Source of the DNA: an uncultured Lachnospiraceae bacterium
GTDB lineage: Bacteria > Bacillota > Clostridia > Lachnospirales > Lachnospiraceae
Reading direction: 5' to 3'
DNA: 10,157 bases
NCBI GenBank assembly: GCA_947177515.1
Contig: CAMWUU010000104.1
Coordinates: 1 to 10,157 of the forward strand
This document shows, piece after piece, positions 1 through 5,294 of this stretch (position 1 is its first letter; each line of letters opens with the position of its first letter). A program made the translations under genes and the position numbers. Under the pieces are notes generated by a model that worked only from the letters and a program-made list of their open reading frames with translations, made no database searches and was not told where the DNA came from.

Positions 1-228
1 CCCTAATACGACATAAAGCGGGGCGATTACAGGTTGACCTGCGAAAAATGTTTTGAAAAACATAGAAAAAACTATAATCACAACAGATGGAATTAAAAAC
101 GGAATTGCTTTTAACATCATTTCACCCATTGTATCAGGCATATCAAGTTTTATTGCAGTTGCTGGTAAAATGCTACTCTGGTAATCTGCTGTATTTTGTA
201 CAACGCCGACCCACTTGATTTTTGGCAT
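1..228 (-). CDS. DUF3267-like membrane protein (putative zincin peptidase), 5' part only
   Basis: Open reading frame of 76 codons running off the left edge of the window. It starts at ATG 228-226, with GGAGG nine bases upstream. The protein begins MPKIKWVGVVQNTADYQ, contains a PATAIKLDMPDTMGE stretch, and then has a hydrophobic segment (roughly residues 42-60, AIPFLIPSVVIIVFSMFF) that looks like a first transmembrane helix. Short soluble N-termini of the form 'KIKWVG...LP..A.K' followed by several helices and an HExxH-type motif are typical of DUF3267 putative zincin peptidases in Firmicutes. The metal-binding motif would lie outside the window, so the assignment rests on N-terminal resemblance from memory. 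It could be another small integral membrane protein. It has its own promoter at 341-369, so it is probably transcribed separately from the HD-GYP gene upstream. Confidence 0.55.
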   Translation of the reverse strand, partial: MPKIKWVGVVQNTADYQSSILPATAIKLDMPDTMGEMMLKAIPFLIPSVVIIVFSMFFKTFFAGQPVIAPLYVVLG

Positions 229-340
229 CCTTAAATTCCTCCGAAAATATTTTGTATCGTGATTTATGTTAGGTCATATAAATAACTTGTTCGCAAATGA
301 TTATCCATAATAGCGGGAGAACAATCTTTGACTTATAGTT

Positions 341-369
341 ATGATATCACTTTTTTGTGCAAGTATCAA
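341..369 (-). promoter_or_regulatory. Promoter for the DUF3267-like gene
   Basis: On the minus strand, TTGATA (369-364) and TATCAT (346-341) are separated by exactly 17 bases. Each hexamer matches the sigma-A consensus at five of six positions. Transcription would begin near 334, giving a leader of about 105 bases before the ATG at 228. The rest of the noncoding stretch 229-529 holds the hairpin at 386-429 and an AT-rich 8-bp stem (TTTTTAAG/CTTAAAAA) near 490-520. I see no gene there. Confidence 0.65.
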
Positions 370-385
370 TGATATAAATATGAAC

Positions 386-429
386 TTCGCAATGGGTGAG
401 GCTGCCTGGGCGGCTTCTCCCATTGCGAA
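386..429. repeat. Strong 44-base hairpin between two minus-strand genes
   Basis: The arms TTCGCAATGGG (386-396) and CCCATTGCGAA (419-429) are perfectly complementary over 11 bp. The interior can continue pairing (AGGCTGC with G.CGGCTT, including G-T wobbles) down to a loop of a few bases, so nearly the whole element folds. It is much more GC-rich than its AT-rich flanks. There is no T tract on either side, so it is not a standard intrinsic terminator. It sits between the end of the HD-GYP gene (530) and the promoter of the next gene (341-369), where it could stabilise the HD-GYP mRNA 3' end or be a small dispersed palindromic element. Confidence 0.7.
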
Positions 430-529
430 ATGATATGATTGATTATAAAATATTTGCCTACTGCCCGCAATGTATATTTATAGGCTCTTTTTTAAGTGGG
501 TACACAATTCTTAAAAAGGGAATTACATT

Positions 530-1750
530 TTATAAAATTGCTTCAATATACAAGTCATGCTCCCTTGAGAGATCAATAAAGCGGTCACCGCCAACACGGA
601 TCACCGGGCGGGAAAGGCTGGTGCGGTTCATCATAATAATCACACCTTCTGACTTGTCGTTTAAGCGTACATTATTGTTCATATAGGTCTGGTTGACATG
701 TTCCAGGAATGTCATAACGGTCCGGGTATCGTATTTTGCCAGTCCCTCGGATTCGAAAATGCTGATTATCTCAAACGGGCAGAGCGGACCGCGGTAGGTT
801 CTGGCAGCGGTCATAGCCTCGTAAACATCCGCAACCATAACAATCTTTGCAAAACGGTCGATCTGGTTGCCTTTGATGCCAAGCGGATAGCCGGTACCGT
901 CGCAGCGTTCGTGATGCATCATGGCTGACATCTGCACATGGATATTGGCTTTCTGGGCGCGCAGGATATTATAGCCGCGAAGCGGGTGGGACATAAGCGT
1001 TTCATGTTCCTTGTCGCTGAGCGCGGTCGGTTTTTTGATAATTTCCGGTGGAATCAGAAGCTTGCCGATATCGTGGAGCAGACCGCAGAGTGTCAGTGTA
1101 TCTAACTCCCTCTCCGTAAAATTCAGCCAGCGGCCAAGTACATTGGAGATCAGTGCGACATTGACGGAATGCAAGTAGGTTTCGTCATCGAAATCCCGCA
1201 TACTATGTAACATATCAAATACATGCATACCGTTGCGTGCGTTTTTAAGAACATTGTTGATATCAGAGAGAAGTTCATCCTCTTCGATGGGGACATTGTT
1301 CCTCACGATATCTAAGACCTGCCGTCGCAGATGCTCTGTCGAATGCTCAACCGATGAGGAAAATGCCTTAAATTCCGGGGTGTTTTTAACCTTCTCGGAG
1401 TACATCTGTGTTTCCCTAGGAAGCGGGGAAGGCGCAGGACGTGCAGAAACAGTCGGGGGCGATTGCACCTGTGCCGTCGGTGGTACGAACGGCTTTGGCT
1501 GTGTGGAAGGTGTTGTTTGTGCCGATTCCGGTGCGGATGGAGCCGGTTCTGCTGGTGCCGGCAATACCTCCACGCCGTCCTCCACCGACACGGTGATCTG
1601 ATGGATGGAATAGAATTTCAGCCTCGTGATGACTTTATTGGAAATGGCGGTACCTGCGGGAATAATAAGTTGGTTGGCCGTGGTGTAAACGTCATCCGAG
1701 ATCACCATACCGGGGGTGGCTTGACTTGTTAAAATCCTGATCCTTTTCAT
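530..1750 (-). CDS. HD-GYP domain cyclic di-GMP phosphodiesterase
   Basis: A 406-residue protein predicted to hydrolyse the second messenger c-di-GMP in the cytoplasm. Residues 1-60 form a small N-terminal domain (PGMVISDDVY, then LIIPAGTAIS) of the DUF3391-like kind common before HD-GYP. Residues about 63-110 are a Pro/Ala/Ser/Thr-rich linker. The HD-GYP domain follows from about residue 175. It has YLHSVNVA (H194), LLHDIGK (H226-D227), SHP (H255), the signature HHERCDGTGYP (279-289) and VADVYEAMT (D308), so the metal ligands and GYP loop are intact. The tail with RPVIRVGGDRFIDLS resembles the extension seen in clostridial HD-GYP proteins. The start is ATG 1750-1748, with AGGAG nine bases upstream. 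A TTG six bases further upstream lies too close to that site. No receiver, PAS or membrane domain is visible, so the input signal is unknown. The gene is preceded by a strong promoter (1806-1834) and appears monocistronic. Confidence 0.93.
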   Translation of the reverse strand: MKRIRILTSQATPGMVISDDVYTTANQLIIPAGTAISNKVITRLKFYSIHQITVSVEDGVEVLPAPAEPAPSAPESAQTTPSTQPKPFVPPTAQVQSPPTVSARPAPSPLPRETQMYSEKVKNTPEFKAFSSSVEHSTEHLRRQVLDIVRNNVPIEEDELLSDINNVLKNARNGMHVFDMLHSMRDFDDETYLHSVNVALISNVLGRWLNFTERELDTLTLCGLLHDIGKLLIPPEIIKKPTALSDKEHETLMSHPLRGYNILRAQKANIHVQMSAMMHHERCDGTGYPLGIKGNQIDRFAKIVMVADVYEAMTAARTYRGPLCPFEIISIFESEGLAKYDTRTVMTFLEHVNQTYMNNNVRLNDKSEGVIIMMNRTSLSRPVIRVGGDRFIDLSREHDLYIEAIL

Positions 1751-1805
1751 AATCAAATTCTCCTATCGTAAAAAATCGCATAGCTAAAATAACTTCATAC
1801 TGTCT

Positions 1806-1834
1806 ATTATAGGAAAAAAGTCCAGGAAAGTCAA
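1806..1834 (-). promoter_or_regulatory. Promoter of the HD-GYP gene
   Basis: Minus-strand TTGACT (1834-1829), a 17-base spacer and a perfect TATAAT (1811-1806). The expected start is near 1799, about 49 bases before the ATG at 1750. This is one of the best promoter matches in the window. Confidence 0.82.
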
Positions 1835-1837
1835 TTC

Positions 1838-1859
1838 TTTTCAGAAAGCTTTCTGAAAA
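1838..1859. promoter_or_regulatory. 22-base perfect palindrome next to the HD-GYP promoter (putative operator)
   Basis: The half-site TTTTCAGAAAG (1838-1848) is followed directly by its exact reverse complement (1849-1859), with no spacer. It lies three bases upstream of the -35 hexamer of the HD-GYP promoter, centred near -49. That is where a dimeric activator would touch RNA polymerase, and a repressor could also act from there. The centre is AGCT rather than the CG typical of LacI/CcpA sites, so I cannot name the regulator. No T tract follows, which argues against a terminator. Confidence 0.6.
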
Positions 1860-1871
1860 ACTGGCTTTCCA

Positions 1872-1914
1872 TAAAAGAAAAAAGAGGCTGGTGCTGTCAG
1901 TACCAGCCTCTTTT
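1872..1914 (-). terminator. Intrinsic terminator of the histidine-phosphatase gene
   Basis: Perfect 13-bp arms AAAAGAGGCTGGT (1880-1892) and ACCAGCCTCTTTT (1902-1914) enclose a 9-base loop. On the minus strand the stem is followed by a T-rich run (the A-rich 1872-1883 on the plus strand). It lies about 105 bases beyond the stop at 2020 and upstream of the HD-GYP promoter, so it isolates the two minus-strand genes. The plus-strand side also ends in TTTT, but no plus-strand gene points at it. Confidence 0.85.
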
Positions 1915-2019
1915 ATTAAATCTTTTATATAATACTATAATTGTATTGACAATATTTTCTAAAATTGCTGTGCATCCACCCTTCTGCCTTATCAGGATTT
2001 TGTCCAGGTATATGGCTTT

Positions 2020-2607
2020 TTAGGGATTGCAATGTAAAACCTGTTTTGCATCTATTTCCACGATGGCGGTATTGGAAAGGGGGTAACGTTTTGCCATCTC
2101 GTGGAGCGGGGTATTATTGAGCAGGGAAAGAAACGACATAATGCAGGCACTGTGTGTAACAATAACAAGATCCCCATTTTCTTCCCTGTTTGGCACAAGA
2201 TCTTTCAGTGTCGGAACCAGGCGTTTTAGTAAATCAAGATAGGATTCGCCCTTATTTGGGCGGGTGTCGCGGCGGTTTTTATACCAAGTTCCATATTCTT
2301 GTGGAAAACGACTTTTTACTTCCTCCCATCGAAGCCCTTCCCAAAGTCCAAACCCTATCTCGCGCAAACCATCAATACACTGGCAGGGTAGGCAAAGCTT
2401 GTCCGCAATAATCTCCGCCGTCTGTTTTGCGCGGGAGAGCGGGCTTGAGTAAAGAGCAGAAACTGGCGTAGAACGGTGGGAGAGCGTTTCTGCAAGCGCT
2501 TCGGCCTGTGCGCGTCCATTCTGGTTCAATGGGATATCAGTACTGCCCTGAATGCGTTTTTCAATATTCCAGTCGGTTTCACCGTGACGGATAAGTAAAA
2601 ATTTCAT
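2020..2607 (-). CDS. Histidine phosphatase / phosphoglycerate-mutase family protein
   Basis: A 195-residue cytoplasmic protein of the histidine phosphatase superfamily (PGAM branch). The N-terminal LLIRHGETDWN carries the RHG motif with the phospho-accepting His at residue 8. SSPLSRAKQTAE gives the conserved Arg (R59). LREIGFGLWEGL supplies the acid/base Glu (E83), and LVIVTHSA the second catalytic His (H152). The length is right for the small alpha-ribazole-phosphatase/GpmB-like members, and all catalytic residues are present. The substrate cannot be read from sequence: a phosphorylated sugar or metabolite is likely, and cobalamin-pathway CobC activity is possible but has no contextual support. 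The start is ATG 2607-2605 with AGGAG seven bases upstream. A longer in-frame extension exists but overlaps the toxin-antitoxin scar. The region just upstream shows no convincing promoter of its own, and the nearest good one is at 2855-2883. Confidence 0.88.
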   Translation of the reverse strand: MKFLLIRHGETDWNIEKRIQGSTDIPLNQNGRAQAEALAETLSHRSTPVSALYSSPLSRAKQTAEIIADKLCLPCQCIDGLREIGFGLWEGLRWEEVKSRFPQEYGTWYKNRRDTRPNKGESYLDLLKRLVPTLKDLVPNREENGDLVIVTHSACIMSFLSLLNNTPLHEMAKRYPLSNTAIVEIDAKQVLHCNP

Positions 2608-2671
2608 ATAGTATCTCCTTATAGTTTTGGTAGGTTTGTATGAGGACATTCGTATCAATCAGAATCCTCAT
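2579..2671 (-). pseudogene. PIN-domain toxin fragment (first ~11 codons of the family, then unrelated)
   Basis: A 30-codon minus-strand ORF begins MRILIDTNVLI and then runs into QTYQNYKEILYEIF before stopping inside the phosphatase gene in another frame. MxxLIDTNVLI is the hallmark N-terminus of PIN-domain ribonuclease toxins, with the first catalytic Asp (D6). Full proteins are about 130-150 residues with further acidic residues, all missing here. The codons after VLI spell the ribosome binding site and start of the phosphatase gene, so the break point lies between the toxin's first strand and the phosphatase leader. It follows an AbrB-type antitoxin fragment on the same strand, the usual gene order of such toxin-antitoxin operons. 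Too short to be a toxin. Confidence 0.72.
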
Positions 2672-2700
2672 ATATTTTCGTTCTTATTTCTCAATTCTTT

Positions 2701-2808
2701 TTATTTCTCCTTTGGGACAGCCGAATTAATGATGCGGATATCTTTTGGGATTGTGATTTGTCCTTTTGCCATGGCCTTTGCATTGTCAATAAAAGCGTTT
2801 GCTAAAAT
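2701..2808 (-). pseudogene. AbrB/SpoVT-type antitoxin remnant
   Basis: The minus-strand frame contains NAFIDNAKAMAKGQITIPKDIR and then IINSAVPKEK followed by a stop. AKGQITIPKDIR is the unmistakable first strand-turn of the SpoVT/AbrB swapped-hairpin DNA-binding domain. The next roughly 25 residues of the fold (LG...GD.V.F) are absent. The INSAV that follows resembles, from memory, the segment after the domain in clostridial AbrB antitoxins, so an internal deletion is likely. No ATG starts the frame where expected: the codon at 2808-2806, behind a GGGAGGGG ribosome binding site, is ATT, and the first in-frame ATG (2772) lies at AMAKGQ. Full antitoxins have about 75-90 residues. The promoter and a palindromic operator upstream are intact. 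Confidence 0.75.
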
Positions 2809-2831
2809 ATCGTTCCCCTCCCGAAATATGG

Positions 2832-2853
2832 AAAGTAGGAATTTTCCTACTTT
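2832..2853. promoter_or_regulatory. Palindromic operator of the decayed toxin-antitoxin operon
   Basis: Arms AAAGTAGGAA (2832-2841) and TTCCTACTTT (2844-2853) are perfect inverted repeats separated by two bases. The element begins directly downstream of the -10 hexamer (2860-2855, minus strand) and covers the predicted transcription start. That is the classical position for autorepression by an antitoxin, and AbrB-type antitoxins commonly repress their own operon. Since the local antitoxin is broken, the site could be unoccupied or bound by a paralogue. Confidence 0.7.
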
Positions 2854-2854
2854 T

Positions 2855-2883
2855 ATTATATGCGACTGCCAAGGAAAAATCAA
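2855..2883 (-). promoter_or_regulatory. Promoter of the toxin-antitoxin scar, possibly now driving the phosphatase
   Basis: Minus-strand TTGATT (2883-2878), a 17-base spacer and a perfect TATAAT (2860-2855). The start would be near 2848. The two gene fragments and then the phosphatase gene lie downstream without an obvious terminator, giving about 240 bases of leader before the phosphatase ATG at 2607. Confidence 0.75.
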
Positions 2884-3378
2884 ATTAAATTAAATTAATA
2901 AAATGGGTTTATCGGATCCTGGAAATGTTAATTTTTTGTGAAGCTGGTTAAAAAGTCCCTGGTGATTTATCCTTGGAAAAACGGTAAAATTGATATTAAT
3001 TTGTGATATCAATAATGTATAAGCAGTTTTTTTATTTACTTTGCGATAAGGCAGACGCTGTGTATAATGGCAGTTTCCGGATTATGTAAGGATGCTGTTA
3101 GACGGGTTTGCAAATACCGGGCAGATACTACAATTTGAAAAACTGATTGCCACAATCTAAAGCTGTGAAATATAGGATTCCATTATTTTACAGTCAAAAT
3201 TCCTGCTTAAAGCAATTTATAAGGGCAATGCGGATAGAATCTGGAGGAATTCAGATAATAGGGCAGGGCTAAGTGGAAGCGGAGGGAGGAAGAAATTTAA
3301 TGGAAATTTGATAGAAATATGAGTGTAATTGTGGTATTCTATTGGAAATAAAAATTGAGATTTTGGGAGGGAGCATAT
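2884..3378. other. 495-base intergenic stretch between divergent gene groups
   Basis: No convincing gene is visible on either strand. It contains an 8-bp inverted repeat ATTGATAT/ATATCAAT with a 9-base spacer (2989-3013), a plus-strand promoter candidate at 3041-3068, and a second weaker -10 at 3335-3340 just before the hydrolase. A 40-codon open stretch ending near 3270 has no ribosome binding site and no family resemblance. The 300 bases between the two promoter candidates could be a long leader or a small RNA, but I see no known riboswitch pattern. Confidence 0.5.
3041..3068 (+). promoter_or_regulatory. Candidate promoter upstream of the alpha/beta hydrolase
   Basis: TTGCGA (3041-3046), a 16-base spacer and a perfect TATAAT (3063-3068). 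The start would be near 3075, leaving about 300 untranslated bases before the hydrolase ATG at 3379. A closer alternative is TATTCT at 3335-3340 preceded by TGG (extended -10 pattern), which lacks a well-placed -35. I cannot tell which is used. Confidence 0.45.
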
Positions 3379-4083
3379 ATGGATATAACATTATATTATC
3401 AGGAAAAAGGAAATCAAGAGCCATTTATCCTTTTACATGGCAACGGACAGGATGGATCCTATTTCAAGAACCAAATAGATTATTTTAGCGACAGATACAG
3501 AGTGATTGCTTTAGATACAAGAGGTCATGGCAGATCACCAAGAGGTACAAAACCTTTTACTATTGAGCAGTTTTCCTGTGATTTGTACGAATTTATGGAA
3601 GGTCTTGAAATTCCATATGCAGTTATTTTGGGATTTTCAGATGGAGCAAATATAGCAATGAAATTTGCAATGAAATATCCGGGCAAGGTAAAGGCATTGA
3701 TATTAAATGGGGGAAATTTGAATCCGCAAGGGGTAAAAAGAACGACACAAATACCAATCGAAATAGGATACAAAATAGCAAGGCGATTTGCTTTAAAATC
3801 GTCTGATGCAAAAAAGAATGCTGAAATGCTTGGTTTAATGGTTAATGAACCAAACATTGGATTAAGCGAATTATCAAAAATAACTGCTCCCACGCTTATA
3901 ATTTGTGGAAGAAATGATATGATTAAAGAATCCCATACAAAAGAGATTGCAAAAAATATACCTAATGCAAAATTATCGATTATAAAAGGTGATCATTTTA
4001 TTGCAAATAAGAGATATGTTACATTCAATAAAGAGGTCGAAGACTTTTTGCAAACTTTACTATCACCCAGGCAGAAAGCATAA
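3379..4083 (+). CDS. Alpha/beta hydrolase, AT-rich
   Basis: A 234-residue cytoplasmic alpha/beta-hydrolase-fold protein. Visible landmarks are the oxyanion-hole HG in FILLHGNGQDG (H20-G21), DTRGHGRS after strand 4, the nucleophile elbow GFSDG (S87), the acid in ICGRNDMI (D180) and the His in KGDHF (H206), which together make a complete Ser-Asp-His triad. The cap region (about residues 115-165) is short, so the protein is smaller than the usual 260-280 residues. The substrate is unknown, and esterase, lactonase or C-C hydrolase activity is possible. The start is ATG 3379 with GGGAGGGAG upstream. A TTG 24 bases earlier would place the ribosome binding site inside the gene. Its codons are clearly more A/T-rich than the GH genes downstream (sampled 60-base lines about 25-38% G+C against 55-63%), which may mean separate ancestry. 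No terminator is evident after it. Confidence 0.85.
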   Translation: MDITLYYQEKGNQEPFILLHGNGQDGSYFKNQIDYFSDRYRVIALDTRGHGRSPRGTKPFTIEQFSCDLYEFMEGLEIPYAVILGFSDGANIAMKFAMKYPGKVKALILNGGNLNPQGVKRTTQIPIEIGYKIARRFALKSSDAKKNAEMLGLMVNEPNIGLSELSKITAPTLIICGRNDMIKESHTKEIAKNIPNAKLSIIKGDHFIANKRYVTFNKEVEDFLQTLLSPRQKA

Positions 4084-4214
4084 AAGGTTATGAGGGTATA
4101 TAAGAACTTCTAAAGGTTTAATCTAATTTCACCAATTATTGTTGTATCAATGATCAATATCTTGAAAATAATCCAGGAAAGGGAAAGAAAAAAGCGTTGG
4201 ATAAATCAGCGACT

Positions 4215-4248
4215 TAACAGGATATATCATTGATGGGAGTTCCTGTTA
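4215..4248. promoter_or_regulatory. Inverted repeat spanning the -35 region of the xylan operon promoter
   Basis: TAACAGGA (4215-4222) and TCCTGTTA (4241-4248) are perfect 8-bp inverted repeats whose centres are 26 bases apart, about two and a half helical turns. The -35 hexamer (4230-4235) sits between them. This geometry fits two half-sites for a regulator dimer, or a hairpin. It lies next to the second palindrome at 4255-4275. Confidence 0.5.
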
Positions 4249-4259
4249 TCCAGTATAAT
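4230..4259 (+). promoter_or_regulatory. Promoter of the esterase-GH43-GH10 operon
   Basis: TTGATG (4230-4235), an 18-base spacer and a perfect TATAAT (4254-4259). The start would be near 4266, about 140 bases before the esterase ATG at 4406. The stretch 4084-4229 behind it shows neither a gene nor a terminator. Confidence 0.65.
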
Positions 4260-4275
4260 GTCCAAAGGACATTAT
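4255..4275. promoter_or_regulatory. Palindromic operator overlapping the -10 and start of the xylan operon
   Basis: ATAATGTCC (4255-4263), AAA, GGACATTAT (4267-4275): a perfect 9-bp inverted repeat with a 3-base centre. It shares bases with the TATAAT box and covers the predicted transcription start, so bound protein would block initiation. The half-site TGTCC/GGACA does not match a regulator I can name. As RNA it could only form a tight hairpin with a 3-base loop at the extreme 5' end. Confidence 0.65.
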
Positions 4276-4405
4276 TTAGAAATAAGGCTGCCACAATCCA
4301 AACAGCTTAATGGGTGGATGGGGCATTTTATTTCTGTGTTTTAAGGGCAGCATATCTGCTTTATGCCAGCAGTCTGTGCAAGTACAAAATTTGGAGGGTT
4401 TCCAC

Positions 4406-5206
4406 ATGTCAACACTAAGTATTGAATTTTTTTCGGGATGCCTGATGCGCCCGGTAACATTCCAGGTGTTTTTGCCGGATGCGGTGCGCTTTCCAGGGCA
4501 GGAATCCGCAAACAACCCACATTACAAAAGACCAACAAAAACATTGTTTCTGCTGCATGGCTATACCAATAATTCCGGTGAGTGGCTTTATGGCAGTTCC
4601 ATCCGTTATCTGGCAGAAAAATATAATCTGGCGGCAGTCTTCCCGAATGGGGAAAATGGGTTTTATTTAAATGGTGCGGCAACCGGACGCAAATACTGTG
4701 ATTTTATCGGCAGTGAGCTGGTGGATTATATGAGGAAGGTTTTGGGGCTTGCAAAGGGAGTGGAGGATACTTTTATCGGGGGGCTTTCGATGGGAGGGTT
4801 TGGCGCGCTGCACACGGCGTTTGCATTCCCGGAGAATTTTGGGAAGGTAGCAGCAATGTCTTGTGCACTCTTAATCCATGAACTTGCAGGTATGAAGCCG
4901 GGGCAGGATAACGGCGTGGCAAATTATGATTACTACCATCTCTGTTTCGGGGATCTTGACCGGGTGGAGGAAAGTGATGCCAATCCGGAAACGCTCCTTT
5001 TAAGGTTAAAAAGGGAGAAGAAAAAAATTCCGGGAATATATATGGCGTGTGGGACGGAGGATTTCCTGCTTGAGAGGAATCGGGCTTTTTGTGAATTTTT
5101 AAAGAAAGAAAATATCCCGGTATGCTATGAGGAGGGGCCGGGAAGCCATAATATGCAGTTCTGGGATGCGAAGCTGGAACCTGCAATTAAGTGGATGTTA
5201 ATGTAA
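4406..5206 (+). CDS. Esterase D / CE1-like carbohydrate esterase (acetylxylan or feruloyl esterase candidate)
   Basis: A 266-residue alpha/beta-hydrolase of the putative-esterase family (PF00756 type), which includes CE1 acetylxylan and feruloyl esterases and tributyrin esterases. Landmarks are TLFLLHGYTNNSGEW (residues 46-60), GGLSMGGFGAL with nucleophile S128, CGTEDFLLERN with acid D219, and GPGSHNMQFWD with H248. The HNMQFWD ending is typical of this family. No signal peptide is present from the chosen start, so it should act on imported acylated xylo-oligosaccharides. The start is ATG 4406 with GGAGG eight bases upstream. An in-frame ATG at 4310 would add 32 residues but has no ribosome binding site. 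It is the first gene of the operon, with GH43 and GH10 genes following, which supports a role in removing acetyl or feruloyl groups. Exact specificity is inference. Confidence 0.85.
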   Translation: MSTLSIEFFSGCLMRPVTFQVFLPDAVRFPGQESANNPHYKRPTKTLFLLHGYTNNSGEWLYGSSIRYLAEKYNLAAVFPNGENGFYLNGAATGRKYCDFIGSELVDYMRKVLGLAKGVEDTFIGGLSMGGFGALHTAFAFPENFGKVAAMSCALLIHELAGMKPGQDNGVANYDYYHLCFGDLDRVEESDANPETLLLRLKREKKKIPGIYMACGTEDFLLERNRAFCEFLKKENIPVCYEEGPGSHNMQFWDAKLEPAIKWMLM

Positions 5207-5226
5207 TGGGTAGGAGGAATATCCTG

Positions 5227-5277
5227 GTGAAACAGGGAAACCTGCAAAAAGGGATTGTTCTGTGCAGGTTTGAATAA
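5227..5277 (+). CDS. Possible 16-residue ORF between esterase and GH43 genes
   Basis: GTG at 5227 is preceded by AGGAGG (nine bases upstream) and opens a 16-codon frame, (M)KQGNLQKGIVLCRFE, ending with TAA at 5275-5277, 17 bases before the GH43 start. It overlaps the hairpin at 5238-5271. The ribosome binding site is strong and otherwise unexplained, so this could be a short peptide that keeps ribosomes moving into the next gene or that opens and closes the hairpin. It matches no family I know and may be chance. Confidence 0.35.
   Translation: MKQGNLQKGIVLCRFE
5238..5271 (+). repeat. Intercistronic hairpin between esterase and GH43 genes
   Basis: Perfect 9-bp arms AAACCTGCA (5238-5246) and TGCAGGTTT (5263-5271) with a 16-base loop, in the 88-base gap between two operon genes. 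No T run follows (GAATAAAAG), so full termination is unlikely. A processing or mRNA-stability element setting different amounts of esterase and GH43 is a reasonable guess. Confidence 0.6.
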
Positions 5278-5294
5278 AAGAAAGGAGAGGGAAG

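Noticed and set aside
1233..1601. Long plus-strand open frames opposite the HD-GYP gene
   Set aside because: They are antisense shadows: Gly/Ala-rich because they are opposite the Pro/Ala-rich linker, with no family motifs or ribosome binding sites.
2639..2672. 8-bp inverted repeat TATGAGGA/TCCTCATA
   Set aside because: It coincides with the PIN-toxin codons of the scar, the loop is 18 bases, and no promoter is positioned around it, so it is probably coincidental.
3148..3270. 40-codon open plus-strand frame in the hydrolase leader
   Set aside because: It begins only at a TTG after a stop, lacks a ribosome binding site and resembles no family.
3148..4298. TGCCACAATC occurs at 3148-3157 and again at 4289-4298
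   Set aside because: A ten-base match is expected many times by chance in 10 kb, and the flanks do not align well.
4310..4405. 32-residue N-terminal extension of the esterase from ATG 4310, with a mildly hydrophobic stretch
   Set aside because: There is no ribosome binding site before 4310, whereas 4406 has an excellent one. The extension is not a proper signal peptide.
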